Counted from the stretch's first letter, positions 23,919-32,680 are shown. The stretch is DNA of 37,889 nt from an uncultured Chryseobacterium sp. (GCF_936933875.1 NZ_CAKZIK010000048.1:1-37889), one strand, 5' to 3'. The notes: a model not told the origin generated them from the letters alone. Translations and numbers: made by a program.

Positions 23919-25229
23919 TTGAACATCACAATCGTTGGAACCGGCTATGTAGGCTTGGTAACCGGAACTACTTTGGCAGAACTAGGGAATTCTGTTTACT
24001 GCGTTGATATTGACGAAAAAAAAGTGGAAAGCATGAAGCAGGGAATTGTCCCTATTTATGAGCCTAATCTTGAAGAAATGTTTTTGAGAAACATTCAGGC
24101 TAACCGACTTTCTTTTACCACCAATCTTAAAGAAGCACTCGATAAAAGTGAAGTTATTTATCTGGCTTTACCAACTCCACCCGGAGAAGACGGAAGTGCA
24201 GATTTATCTTACGTTCTAAAAGTTGCCAACGATATCGGTGAAATGATGACCGATTATAAAGTGGTGGTGAATAAATCTACTGTTCCAGTGGGAACTGCAG
24301 ATAAAGTTCGTGAAACCATTGCCGCGAAAACTGAGATTCCTTTCGATGTGGTTTCTAATCCTGAATTTCTGCGTGAAGGTTTTGCCGTGGAAGATTCTAT
24401 GAATCCTGCAAGAGTAGTGGTAGGTTCTTCTTCCGAGAAAGCGCAAAATATTATGGCGAAAATTTATCAGCCATTTACCAATACCGGAATTCCGATTATT
24501 TTCATGGATGAAAAATCTTCGGAGCTTACCAAATATGCTGCGAATTCTTTCCTGGCTGTGAAAATTACCTTCATGAACGAAATTGCAAATTACTGTGAAA
24601 AAGTTGGCGCTGATGTTGACAAAGTTCGTCTCGGAATGGGTTCCGATGACAGAATTGGACACAGATTTTTGTTCCCTGGAATTGGTTACGGCGGAAGCTG
24701 TTTTCCGAAAGATGTGAAAGCTTTAATTAAATCCGGAAAACAGGAAGGTTTTGATTTTCAGATTCTTGAAGCAACAGAAAACGTGAACCAAAAGCAGAAA
24801 GTGATTTTAGTTGATGAAATTGAAAAATATTTCGACGGAAATCTTGAGGGCAAAAAAATTGCACTTTGGGGATTGGCTTTCAAAGCGAACACTGATGATA
24901 TCCGCGAAGCTTCTTCTTTGGATAACATTAAAATTTTATTGGAAAAAGGTGCATCTGTAACTGCGTACGACGCCATTGCAGAAGAAAATGTAAGAAAAAT
25001 TCTGGGCGACAAAATTGCTTATGCAGAAGACATGTATTCTGCTTTAGAAGGAGCCGACTGTCTTCTCATCGCCACAGAATGGCCGGAATTTAAAAACCCA
25101 AATTTCAAACTGATGTCTGAAAAACTGAACAATAAAGTGATTTTCGACGGAAGAAATATGTATCCATTGGAAATTCCGGAACAAAACGGCTTCTTCTACA
25201 AAAGTATTGGAAGAAAAACAATTGGTTAA
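23919..25229 (+). CDS. ugd: UDP-glucose/GDP-mannose dehydrogenase family protein, likely UDP-glucose 6-dehydrogenase
   Basis: This enzyme oxidises a UDP-sugar (probably UDP-glucose to UDP-glucuronate) with two NAD+, supplying an acidic sugar for surface polysaccharide. The 436-residue chain has the NAD-binding motif GTGYVGLVTG (7-16), the SNPEFLREG stretch (146-154), and GYGGSCFPKD with catalytic Cys261. It starts with TTG: this gives the exact family N-terminus MNITIVGTGYVG, and no in-frame ATG is suitable. It opens the + strand polysaccharide locus, with the next gene 27 nt downstream. A UDP-ManNAc or GDP-mannose substrate cannot be excluded from sequence alone, but the motifs look most like UDP-glucose dehydrogenases. 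Confidence 0.9.
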   Translation: MNITIVGTGYVGLVTGTTLAELGNSVYCVDIDEKKVESMKQGIVPIYEPNLEEMFLRNIQANRLSFTTNLKEALDKSEVIYLALPTPPGEDGSADLSYVLKVANDIGEMMTDYKVVVNKSTVPVGTADKVRETIAAKTEIPFDVVSNPEFLREGFAVEDSMNPARVVVGSSSEKAQNIMAKIYQPFTNTGIPIIFMDEKSSELTKYAANSFLAVKITFMNEIANYCEKVGADVDKVRLGMGSDDRIGHRFLFPGIGYGGSCFPKDVKALIKSGKQEGFDFQILEATENVNQKQKVILVDEIEKYFDGNLEGKKIALWGLAFKANTDDIREASSLDNIKILLEKGASVTAYDAIAEENVRKILGDKIAYAEDMYSALEGADCLLIATEWPEFKNPNFKLMSEKLNNKVIFDGRNMYPLEIPEQNGFFYKSIGRKTIG

Positions 25230-25256
25230 TCTTCTCTACAAAAAAAACACAACACC

Positions 25257-26222
25257 TTGAAAATCAATTTATTTACGAAACTTATATTTGCAATGCTATT
25301 GGCTTTTACAGTCAATAGTTTTGTTTATTTTGCTTTCGGGAATATTTATTCTTCAAAAATACTGAACTATCAAAGCTTTCAGGAGCAGTTCAACAGTGGA
25401 ATTTACCAATACCGGATTTTAAGCGGACATTTTTTGGTTTGGATTTATGATTTTCTAGGAAGTTTGAAACTGAATTACGATGTTTTTAAACTAAAATTTC
25501 TAAATCCGGATTCGGAGCCACAAATGTTCCTTTCATTTTACGTTCTTAATACATTTTTCACTGTTTTGAGCGCAGTGATGATGGTTTTAATCACAGAAAC
25601 CAAAAATTTTGTTGCTACCGATTCTGAAAAAATATTGATAACCGCTGCAGGAATTTTCACGATTGCATTAACACAGTTTGTGATTGTTCCTTATGATGCT
25701 TCATCTTATTTTTTTCTGTTATTGTTCTTTTATTTCTTACTGAAATATTTAGAGAAAAACAATTCATTGAACCTCATCATTCTTGCCGCAATTATCATTA
25801 TATCAACGCTTAACCGAGAATCTTCCGCACTTTCAATTTCGTTGGCTGCGACTTTACTGTATTCCAAATTTGGAATCAAAAAAGAAAGCATTGTTCCAGT
25901 TGCAGTTGTGGGAATTACATTCGTAGCGGTGTATTTGGGAATGCGTTTTGTAAACCAAAGTTTCAGCACAAACGATGGAAGTTTACTCACAGAAAACTTT
26001 ACTCAACCCAAAAACTTTCTGGGAATTTTGTTTTGGGCTGTTTTCTTTGTATTTTCATTGATGATTTCAAACGGCAGACGAAATATAAAGAACATTGTTT
26101 TGTTTCACATTTGGGCTATTCCATATATCATCATGTGTTTTTATACGGGTATTTTATATGAAGCAAGGTTGTATGTGCCATTGTTTTTGACGTCATTACT
26201 CCTTGGTAAGGTGTCAACATAA
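25257..26222 (+). CDS. Multi-pass membrane protein of unknown function
   Basis: I do not recognise a named family. The 321 residues contain about eight or nine hydrophobic helices (roughly 8-28, 93-115, 127-147, 152-165, 173-188, 215-233, 256-272, 280-298, 303-318) joined by short loops. An extracytoplasmic-looking stretch lies between the first two. Motifs that may matter are YRILSGHFLVW (about 52-62), VPYDASSYFF and LNRESSALS (about 188-196). Similar YR-L and NRE patterns occur in uncharacterised polytopic proteins of polysaccharide loci, possibly GT-C-like glycosyltransferases, but that is a weak inference. It begins with TTG 27 nt after ugd and is probably co-transcribed with it. It is too short and lacks the features of a typical Wzy polymerase or Wzx flippase. 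Confidence 0.7.
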   Translation: MKINLFTKLIFAMLLAFTVNSFVYFAFGNIYSSKILNYQSFQEQFNSGIYQYRILSGHFLVWIYDFLGSLKLNYDVFKLKFLNPDSEPQMFLSFYVLNTFFTVLSAVMMVLITETKNFVATDSEKILITAAGIFTIALTQFVIVPYDASSYFFLLLFFYFLLKYLEKNNSLNLIILAAIIIISTLNRESSALSISLAATLLYSKFGIKKESIVPVAVVGITFVAVYLGMRFVNQSFSTNDGSLLTENFTQPKNFLGILFWAVFFVFSLMISNGRRNIKNIVLFHIWAIPYIIMCFYTGILYEARLYVPLFLTSLLLGKVST

Positions 26223-26253
26223 AAGTTTAAGTTTAAATTGAAATTAATTATTA

Positions 26254-26261
26254 TAAATTTG
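26254..26261 (+). promoter_or_regulatory. Putative -7 promoter element of the exporter operon
   Basis: TAAATTTG is a full TAnnTTTG match, 16 nt before the permease ATG, in the 55-nt gap after the membrane protein. No good -33 box is evident. It suggests that the exporter and glycosyltransferase genes can be transcribed separately from ugd. Confidence 0.5.
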
Positions 26262-26277
26262 TAAAAAAATTACGCAA

Positions 26278-27126
26278 ATGACTGAACCACAACAGCAGTG
26301 GACAGAAACTATAGAGTCTTCCCATTCCCTTTTCGACCTTAAATTGGGCGAGGTTTGGCGGTATAAAGATTTGGTATATATGTTTGTGAAAAGAGATTTC
26401 GTTTCGGGATTTAAGCAGACCATATTGGGACCGATTTGGTTTTTTATCAATCCAATTTTCACAACGATTGTATACCTTATCATTTTTGGAGGAATAGCTG
26501 GGCTTTCCACCGATGGTGCTCCCAAAATCCTCTTTTACCTTGTTGGGGTTACGCTTTGGAACTATTTCTCAGCATGTCTAACGGGAACATCGAACGTTTT
26601 TACAGGTAACGCCGGCATCTTTGGAAAGGTATATTTCCCAAGGCTGGTAATGCCTTTAACCATTGTCGTTTCCAACCTGATGCGTTTTGGTGTACAGTTT
26701 TGTCTCTTTTTGGCAGTGTGGCTCTATTACCTTGCCAAGGGAGAAATCCATCCCAATATCTGGGTTTTGGCCACTCCTTTTCTGATAATCCTGATGGCCG
26801 CCTTCGCCTTGGGAATGGGCATGATTTTTTCGTCCCTAACCACCAAGTACCGCGACTTGCAGATGCTCTTAGGATTTGGCGTGAGCTTATTCATGTATGT
26901 TACGCCGGTAATTTATCCACTTTCAAGCATTAAGGGGTTATTCAGGCAAATTGCAGTGTACAACCCTTTGACCGGAATTTTTGAATGCTTTAAATATGGT
27001 TGGCTTGGCGTTGGAGATTTTTCAGTGAACATGCTGCTAATAAGTTCCGTCATCATTTTTATTTTGCTGGCAATTGGAACGGTGATCTTCAATAAAGTCG
27101 AAAAAAGTTTTATGGATACCGTATAA
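26278..27126 (+). CDS. wzm: ABC-2 type polysaccharide export permease (Wzm-like)
   Basis: This is the inner-membrane subunit of an ABC exporter that moves finished, lipid-linked polysaccharide across the inner membrane. At 282 residues with about six membrane helices it matches the ABC-2 polyol/polysaccharide export family. The amphipathic N-terminal part (WRYKDLVYMFVKRDFVSGFKQTILGPIWFFINP, about 27-59) with its KRDF and LGPIW elements is diagnostic. The later KYRDLQMLLGFGVSLFMYVTPVIYP region and the C-terminal NPLTGIFECFKYGWLG element also fit. The Wzt-like ATPase follows after 25 nt. The export route means chains are completed in the cytoplasm, unlike Wzx/Wzy systems, and no wzx or wzy is seen in the window. 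Confidence 0.92.
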   Translation: MTEPQQQWTETIESSHSLFDLKLGEVWRYKDLVYMFVKRDFVSGFKQTILGPIWFFINPIFTTIVYLIIFGGIAGLSTDGAPKILFYLVGVTLWNYFSACLTGTSNVFTGNAGIFGKVYFPRLVMPLTIVVSNLMRFGVQFCLFLAVWLYYLAKGEIHPNIWVLATPFLIILMAAFALGMGMIFSSLTTKYRDLQMLLGFGVSLFMYVTPVIYPLSSIKGLFRQIAVYNPLTGIFECFKYGWLGVGDFSVNMLLISSVIIFILLAIGTVIFNKVEKSFMDTV

Positions 27127-27151
27127 CGGTTTCGACATTAAAATTTAAAAT

Positions 27152-28447
27152 ATGTTAGCTTTAAAAGCAGAAAACATCTCTAAACAGTATCGTCTTGGCC
27201 AGGTTGGAACTGGAACTTTAAGCCATGATCTTAACCGGTTTTGGCATCAAATCCGTGGCAAGGAAGATCCTTACTTAAAAATTGGTGAATCCAATGACCG
27301 CTCCACAAAAGGTGAAAGTGAGTATGTATGGTCATTACGCGATATTAATTTTGAAATTGAGCAAGGTGATGCAGTTGGAATTATTGGAAGAAACGGTGCC
27401 GGAAAATCAACCTTACTGAAACTCCTGAGTAAGGTAACCAAACCTACCACTGGAAAAATTTATACCAACGGGCGTATTGCTTCATTGTTAGAAGTTGGAA
27501 CCGGATTTCATCCTGAAATGACCGGACGCGAAAATGTTTTTTTGAATGGTGCTATTCTTGGAATGACAAGAAAAGAAATCACTCATAAATTTGATGAAAT
27601 AGTAGATTTCTCTGGCGTTGAAAGATATATTGACACCCCTGTGAAACGTTATTCTTCCGGGATGTATGTCCGTCTTGCTTTTGCCGTAGCTGCCCACTTG
27701 GAATCTGAAATCTTGATTGTGGACGAAGTTTTAGCTGTTGGTGATGCAGAATTTCAGAAAAAATGTTTGGGCAAAATGGGTGATGTGAGTAAGGGCGAAG
27801 GAAGAACGGTGTTGTTTGTGAGCCATAATATGAGTGCTGTTCAAAAGCTTTGTCGATCGGGCATCTATCTTGAAAATGGGCTAATTAAAGATATTGGAGA
27901 CATGAATACGTTAGCTTTATCCTATATCGATAGCGCAAAAAATGACAATCATTGGAGTGGCATTGTAAGTGAAAGTGGAGTAAATATTTACAAAACATAT
28001 GCAGAAGCAAAAAATGGTAACAAAGATGTTTTTAAAGTGGATGATGAAATTGAAATTGGAATTAACTTAGAAATAACCCAAAAAATAGATGCTCTTGTTT
28101 GTGGATTTAACATACTTTCAGGATTTGGTCATCCTCTCCTTCGAGCTTCTTATAATGATCAAAATAAGGTAGAAACTTTGCCTGTGGGTAAACATCATTT
28201 AAGGTTTAGAATTCCACCTTATACACTTGCAGTTGGTAATTACAATTTTGACTTTGACATAGCAATTCCCTACGTGAAAAAAATATCCACTCCTGAAGTA
28301 AATATCAGTATTGAGGTAGCTGCAAAAAATGAACAAGACAACAAATATGCCTTAGAAAAAAGCATCGATTACAATTCTATAATAAGACCCCATTTTTTTA
28401 TTGAAAACTCTATAAATAATGCAAATGAAATCAATCGAAGATATTGA
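27152..28447 (+). CDS. wzt: ABC transporter ATP-binding protein with C-terminal extension (Wzt-like)
   Basis: This is the ATPase partner of the Wzm-like permease. The nucleotide-binding domain (about 1-250) has Walker A GRNGAGKST (79-87), the signature YSSGM (167-171), Walker B ILIVDEVLAVGD (187-198) and the switch His225. Residues of about 265-431 form an extra beta-rich domain of the kind that in E. coli O8/O9a Wzt binds the modified non-reducing end of the O-polysaccharide. Its presence suggests that chain-end recognition gates export. The last 29 nt overlap the methyltransferase reading frame, which suggests translational coupling. The 431-residue length matches Wzt proteins with a sugar-binding domain rather than the short KpsT type. 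Confidence 0.92.
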   Translation: MLALKAENISKQYRLGQVGTGTLSHDLNRFWHQIRGKEDPYLKIGESNDRSTKGESEYVWSLRDINFEIEQGDAVGIIGRNGAGKSTLLKLLSKVTKPTTGKIYTNGRIASLLEVGTGFHPEMTGRENVFLNGAILGMTRKEITHKFDEIVDFSGVERYIDTPVKRYSSGMYVRLAFAVAAHLESEILIVDEVLAVGDAEFQKKCLGKMGDVSKGEGRTVLFVSHNMSAVQKLCRSGIYLENGLIKDIGDMNTLALSYIDSAKNDNHWSGIVSESGVNIYKTYAEAKNGNKDVFKVDDEIEIGINLEITQKIDALVCGFNILSGFGHPLLRASYNDQNKVETLPVGKHHLRFRIPPYTLAVGNYNFDFDIAIPYVKKISTPEVNISIEVAAKNEQDNKYALEKSIDYNSIIRPHFFIENSINNANEINRRY

Positions 28448-29168
28448 ATCAAAATCAGACAAAGTATCACACCATGGCTATCATCGATTTTACGAACGTT
28501 TTCTTGCTCCGTTTGTTGGCAAAAATATTTTGATGTTGGAACTTGGTTATGAAAATGGCTATTCCATAGAACTTTGGAAAAAATATTTTGAAGAGGTAAG
28601 AATACACTCTATCGACATCAGTGAAAATCCCAATGATGCTAGGATCGAAAAATACTTTCAAATCGACCAAAGTTCTACTGAGCAACTGGAGAATTTTACC
28701 AACAGTAATTTAGAAAAATACGATTTCATTATTGACGATGCGTCCCATGTACCCTTGCACCAATGGGAAACTTTCATTCAATTTTTTGAAATCCTAAAAG
28801 ATGGCGGAATTTACATTATCGAAGATGTTGAAACCTCTTTTTGGAAGCAAAGTGAAATATTCGGTTATCAATTCAATTCCAATGAATTTTCTTTATTCCA
28901 AAAAATTCCTACTATTTGGGAAGCAATTAACCAAGAATTTATTGAAAACTCTGAAAAACTAGCAGAAACTTCTACACGAGAACAAACAACGATTCAGCAA
29001 ATTGCATCTGTATTTATTGGCACAAACTGCATCATTTTTGAAAAAAAATCAGATAAAAACAAACATTATTACAGAACCAACGTTGAATACAGGCATAAAG
29101 ATTTTATAAATTTTAAAAAACCTGAAAACTTGAAAAAGAAAGGCTTTTTTTCTAAAATTTTTAAATAG
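28419..29168 (+). CDS. Class I SAM-dependent methyltransferase, probable sugar O-methyltransferase
   Basis: This 249-residue protein has the Rossmann-type SAM motif I ILMLELGYENGYS (about 37-49), an acidic strand end IHSIDI (about 62-67), and YDFIIDDASHVPLHQW followed by LKDGGIYIIEDVETSFW. The arrangement resembles MycE-like sugar O-methyltransferases, in which DDxSH helps bind metal and substrate. The start is the ATG at 28419 or the one six bases later; both lie inside the end of wzt. Because it overlaps the gene for a Wzt with a chain-end-binding-type domain, it could add the methyl cap that stops chain growth, as WbdD does in E. coli O8/O9; this is inference. Methylation of an internal sugar is the alternative. 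Confidence 0.82.
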   Translation: MQMKSIEDIESKSDKVSHHGYHRFYERFLAPFVGKNILMLELGYENGYSIELWKKYFEEVRIHSIDISENPNDARIEKYFQIDQSSTEQLENFTNSNLEKYDFIIDDASHVPLHQWETFIQFFEILKDGGIYIIEDVETSFWKQSEIFGYQFNSNEFSLFQKIPTIWEAINQEFIENSEKLAETSTREQTTIQQIASVFIGTNCIIFEKKSDKNKHYYRTNVEYRHKDFINFKKPENLKKKGFFSKIFK

Positions 29169-29170
29169 AC

Positions 29171-30049
29171 ATGCTTTCCATAATCATTTCATCATATCAA
29201 GCTCATTACTTCTCAGCACTCGAAAAAAATATTGCTGAAACTATTGGCATTCCTTATGAAATCATTAAGATTGAAAATCCCGGAATAATGGGCATCTGCG
29301 AGGCTTATAATAAGGGAGCTGAAAAGTCAAAATTCGAGCATTTACTCTTTCTGCACGAAGATGTACGGTTTGACAATTTAAATTGGGGTAATATTTTGAT
29401 GGATAAATATTTCCAACTGCAGAACGTGGGAATTTTAGGATTGGCCGGTGATAAAGTAAAATTTCATTTGCCATACGGATTTAGTTCCGGCCTAATTAAG
29501 TTAGGATATATGTTTGTGAAACACAAAGAAGGCGATGCTAAACATTTTCTAATTCCACAAAACCCTTTGAAAGTAAAGCCGATGGATGGTGTTTTCCTCG
29601 CCATGAAAAAAGATGTTTGGAACCGTCTAAAATTTGATGAAAGTATAAAAGGTTACCACTTCTATGATTTGGATATTACCCTACGATCAAGTGAGCATTA
29701 CCAAAATTATTTGGTGCATGATATTGATTTTTTACATTTTTCAACAGGGAATTTCGGAACAGAATGGGTAAATGCATGTATTAAATTTAACAAAAGAATT
29801 TATAGCAGTTATGATTATGTAGCACCAAAACAAAAAAGAGATATCCGAAAATTTTGGTACAAAAAGCTCTCAGGAGAAAAAATAAATTTCGGTACCAGGC
29901 TGCAGTATATGATTAGCATGGGAGCAAATAAAGATACGCTACAGGACGCACTGGCCTTTCTTCTTCCTGCTTACCAACTCAGCGAATACAAGGAGAAGTT
30001 CCGCCGCTCCATTTACCCGTACTGGACATCCAAAGAAGAAAAAATGTAA
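29171..30049 (+). CDS. Glycosyltransferase-like protein (Pfam Glyco_tranf_2_5 type)
   Basis: This 292-residue protein resembles the GT-A-fold glycosyltransferase-like family that includes StrF (Pfam Glyco_tranf_2_5). It begins with SIIISSYQ (3-10), followed by EKNIAETIGIPYEI, MGICEAYNKGA and LLFLHEDVRF. The last of these carries the acidic HED in place of a classical DxD. A middle segment MDGVFLAMKKDVWNRLKFDE and HFYDLDITLR fits the acceptor side. It is clearly paralogous to the gene at 30976, with long shared motifs over the first 70 residues. Two nt separate it from the methyltransferase stop and three from the next gene, so it belongs to the same operon. The donor and acceptor sugars are unknown. 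Confidence 0.8.
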   Translation: MLSIIISSYQAHYFSALEKNIAETIGIPYEIIKIENPGIMGICEAYNKGAEKSKFEHLLFLHEDVRFDNLNWGNILMDKYFQLQNVGILGLAGDKVKFHLPYGFSSGLIKLGYMFVKHKEGDAKHFLIPQNPLKVKPMDGVFLAMKKDVWNRLKFDESIKGYHFYDLDITLRSSEHYQNYLVHDIDFLHFSTGNFGTEWVNACIKFNKRIYSSYDYVAPKQKRDIRKFWYKKLSGEKINFGTRLQYMISMGANKDTLQDALAFLLPAYQLSEYKEKFRRSIYPYWTSKEEKM

Positions 30050-30052
30050 ACA

Positions 30053-30979
30053 ATGAAAACCTCCGTAGCCCTCTGTACCTATAACGGTGCAAAATATATT
30101 GCAGAACAACTGGACAGCATTCTTCAACAAAGCATCCCCGTAGACGAAATAGTGGTGTGCGATGACGGATCCACTGACGGAACAATGCAAATTCTCCAAA
30201 AATACCACGCCGAATTTCCTAATATTTTTAAAATCCATCAAAACGTGCAAACTCTTCGGGTTATAAAAAATTTCGAGAAAGCCATTCACCTGTCCTCGGG
30301 TGATGTAATATTTTTGTGCGACCAGGATGATGTATGGTTTCCCAATAAAGTAAAAACAGTCTTACGTTATTTCTCTGCCAATCCAGATATGGAGGCCGTC
30401 TTTCATAATTTGGAGCTTTACCAAGATGGGGCAAAAATTGATTTAACAGTTTGGGAATCACTTTCGTTTGATCCTGCTCATTTTCAAAATAAAGATTTAA
30501 AAAGAATATTACTTTTAATCGGAAATATCGTAACAGGAGCAGCATTGGCATTTCGAAAACAGAACAAAAACATACTTTTTAATGATGCTGGGAAATTTTA
30601 TCTACACGATTATCAGCTCGCCTTGTATTTTTCACTAAGAAACAAAATAGGTATTATCAAAAATACTTTAGGAATATACCGACTTCATAATGAGCAACAA
30701 GTAGGAGTAGGGACTATAAAAAGCGAACACCGAGAATATTTGATGAACCTAGTAATGAAAACGATGGACTATCCTGCACTGTTTAGGCATTACAAATCAA
30801 TTAATTTAGACAAATGGGGAAGTTTCTTGGTTCCTGAATCTGAATCCACAATCTCTGAAGAAATCAATTCTGAGCTTGAAATAGATATTCAGAATTTCTT
30901 ACGCACCCTATCAAAAATCGAAAAATTAAAAACATTAATGCATTGGAAAATTAAAAACTCTCGACCCACTTGTATATGA
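30053..30979 (+). CDS. Family 2 glycosyltransferase (rhamnosyltransferase-like)
   Basis: This 308-residue GT-A enzyme has the N-terminal nucleotide-sugar-binding strand SVALCTYNGAKY (4-15), CDDGSTDGT (36-44), and DQDDVW (90-95), the metal-binding DxD-type motif common in rhamnosyltransferase-like GT2 proteins. The middle IVTGAALAFRK and the LHDYQLALY stretch (catalytic-base region) follow the family pattern. It probably adds one sugar of the repeat unit at the cytoplasmic membrane face. Its stop overlaps the start of the next gene in an ATGA arrangement, indicating translational coupling. The rhamnose guess comes only from motif likeness; no dTDP-rhamnose synthesis genes are in the window. 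Confidence 0.88.
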   Translation: MKTSVALCTYNGAKYIAEQLDSILQQSIPVDEIVVCDDGSTDGTMQILQKYHAEFPNIFKIHQNVQTLRVIKNFEKAIHLSSGDVIFLCDQDDVWFPNKVKTVLRYFSANPDMEAVFHNLELYQDGAKIDLTVWESLSFDPAHFQNKDLKRILLLIGNIVTGAALAFRKQNKNILFNDAGKFYLHDYQLALYFSLRNKIGIIKNTLGIYRLHNEQQVGVGTIKSEHREYLMNLVMKTMDYPALFRHYKSINLDKWGSFLVPESESTISEEINSELEIDIQNFLRTLSKIEKLKTLMHWKIKNSRPTCI

Positions 30980-31779
30980 TCTCCATAATCATCTCTTCAT
31001 ATCAACCAACTTTCTTTGCGGCACTTGAAAAAAATATAGCCGAAACCATTGGTGTTCCTTATGAAATTGTGCAAATATACAATCCAGGAACGATGGGCAT
31101 CTGCGAAGCGTATAATAAGGGAGCTGCTAAAGCAAACTTTGAACAACTGCTTTTCCTGCATGAAGATGTACTTTTTGAAACCCAAAACTGGGGAGCAATT
31201 CTTTGTAACCAAATGCAGCAAGGAAACGTCGGCGTTATTGGAGTTGCAGGATGTTCATATGTTCCCAATGTGCCTTTTGCGTGGTGGGACCTTTTTCCAG
31301 CGAGTTTTAAAAATCTAAAACAATACAATAAAAACCGGTTAGTTTCACAATTTTCATTAAAGGATGACAAAACAGTAATGGCTCTGGACGGCGTTTTTCT
31401 AGCCTGCAGAAAAGAAATCTGGCGGAAATTTCCATTTAATGAAAAAATCTCTGGTTTTCATGGATATGATATCGATTTCAGCGTTAGAGTCGCATACGAT
31501 TACGATAACATCGTCACTTCAAAAATCATTATCAGCCATTTTTCAATGGGGAATATGGATGAAAAATGGTTGCGCAGTCTGATTGAAACGCGAGGTTATT
31601 TTAAAAAACCTAAAGGACAGATGATTAATAAAAAATATGAATATTTTTACTACACCAAATTGAAAACTTATTTAGAACAGTTCAATTTTCCAGATACTGA
31701 AAAGGGAATGATACTCAATAAATATAACAATCCCAGGTATATCGGATATAAAGCCTTTCTAAAAAATTTAACTTCATAA
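30976..31779 (+). CDS. Glycosyltransferase-like protein (Glyco_tranf_2_5 type), paralogue of the gene at 29171
   Basis: The ATG at 30976 overlaps the previous stop as ATGA and gives MISIIISSYQP; a TTG two codons earlier is less likely. The 267-residue product shares EKNIAETIG-PYEI, MGICEAYNKGA and LLFLHEDV with the protein at 29171, then diverges. The regions LDGVFLACRKEIWRKFPFNE and FHGYDIDFSVRV keep the common layout. The two genes flank a family 2 glycosyltransferase, so an old duplication with an insertion or rearrangement is plausible. Different C-terminal halves suggest different acceptors. The next gene's ATG directly follows the stop codon, with no gap. Confidence 0.8.
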   Translation: MISIIISSYQPTFFAALEKNIAETIGVPYEIVQIYNPGTMGICEAYNKGAAKANFEQLLFLHEDVLFETQNWGAILCNQMQQGNVGVIGVAGCSYVPNVPFAWWDLFPASFKNLKQYNKNRLVSQFSLKDDKTVMALDGVFLACRKEIWRKFPFNEKISGFHGYDIDFSVRVAYDYDNIVTSKIIISHFSMGNMDEKWLRSLIETRGYFKKPKGQMINKKYEYFYYTKLKTYLEQFNFPDTEKGMILNKYNNPRYIGYKAFLKNLTS

Positions 31780-32676
31780 ATGCCAGATATCTCCGTCATC
31801 ATCATTACTTACAACCAGGAACAGTATGTGGAAAAAGCAATCCGTGGCGTCTTTATGCAGAATTTTAGCGGAAAAATCCAGCTTATTATTTCTAATGATG
31901 CTTCCAAAGACCGTACTGACGCGGTTATAAAAAAACTGATTGCTGAGGCGCCAGAAAACATCGAAGTTCTCTATAAGCTGCATCCTAAAAATATCGGAGC
32001 CACACCTAATATGTACGTTGCCCTTAGTAAAGTGAAAGGTAAGTATATTGCTCTTTGTGAAGGAGATGATTACTGGACAGATGTAAAAAAGCTCCAGCAA
32101 CAATACGAGTTCATGGAGCAAAATCCGGGATATGCAATTTGTTTTCATTCAGTTGCCCAAGTCAATGAAAATGACGATATTATTCCCGACAAACAGTTCT
32201 CCTCCATTGAAGATCGCGATTATACAGCATTAGAGCTTTATCAGCATTGGCGCATTCACACCACATCAGTTTTCATGAAGGCTGAAGTTCTACAAAATGA
32301 CGCGGTAAAACATACACTTAAAAATCCGCAACTGCTATATTTCGACACACCTCTTTATATGGCGGCTTCACTTAATGGAAAAATGAGGGGCAATTCGTCG
32401 ATAATGTCGTCTTACCGTAGACATTCAGCGGGTATTTCTTATGGGGCAAACCTTAAGAGAGACCTCAAGCACAACATTTATGACAAAACCATTGGGGATT
32501 ATTATGGTGGTAAAATAAAAGACTTAAGTAGTTGGCTAATACTGAACAGAAGTAAAAGTAATTTTTCCGAAAGCTTAAAAACCGGACAAGTTGTTTTAGC
32601 TTTTCGGTATTTTTGCTGGATATTGCGCAATTATAAAAAAATGGTGGTTTTGCTGCTAAAAAGCCTGGAAAAATAA
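31780..32676 (+). CDS. Family 2 glycosyltransferase
   Basis: This 298-residue GT-A protein starts with ISVIIITYNQEQYV (4-17). SNDASKDRT (38-46) replaces the common DDGSxDxT, and EGDDYW (94-99) provides the metal-binding DD. The pattern CEGDDYWTD followed by KLQQQYEFMEQNP is typical of GT2 proteins in O-antigen and capsule loci. The start ATG immediately follows the previous TAA, and the next gene begins after 4 nt. The C-terminal part is basic and partly hydrophobic (AFRYFCWILRNYKKMVVLLLK), suggesting peripheral membrane attachment. The donor sugar cannot be assigned. Confidence 0.88.
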   Translation: MPDISVIIITYNQEQYVEKAIRGVFMQNFSGKIQLIISNDASKDRTDAVIKKLIAEAPENIEVLYKLHPKNIGATPNMYVALSKVKGKYIALCEGDDYWTDVKKLQQQYEFMEQNPGYAICFHSVAQVNENDDIIPDKQFSSIEDRDYTALELYQHWRIHTTSVFMKAEVLQNDAVKHTLKNPQLLYFDTPLYMAASLNGKMRGNSSIMSSYRRHSAGISYGANLKRDLKHNIYDKTIGDYYGGKIKDLSSWLILNRSKSNFSESLKTGQVVLAFRYFCWILRNYKKMVVLLLKSLEK

Positions 32677-32680
32677 GGTA

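Noticed and set aside
24216..24662. 148-codon minus-strand frame inside ugd
   Set aside because: It is rich in His/Asn/Phe as typical for the reverse strand of an AT-rich gene and is covered completely by ugd motifs.
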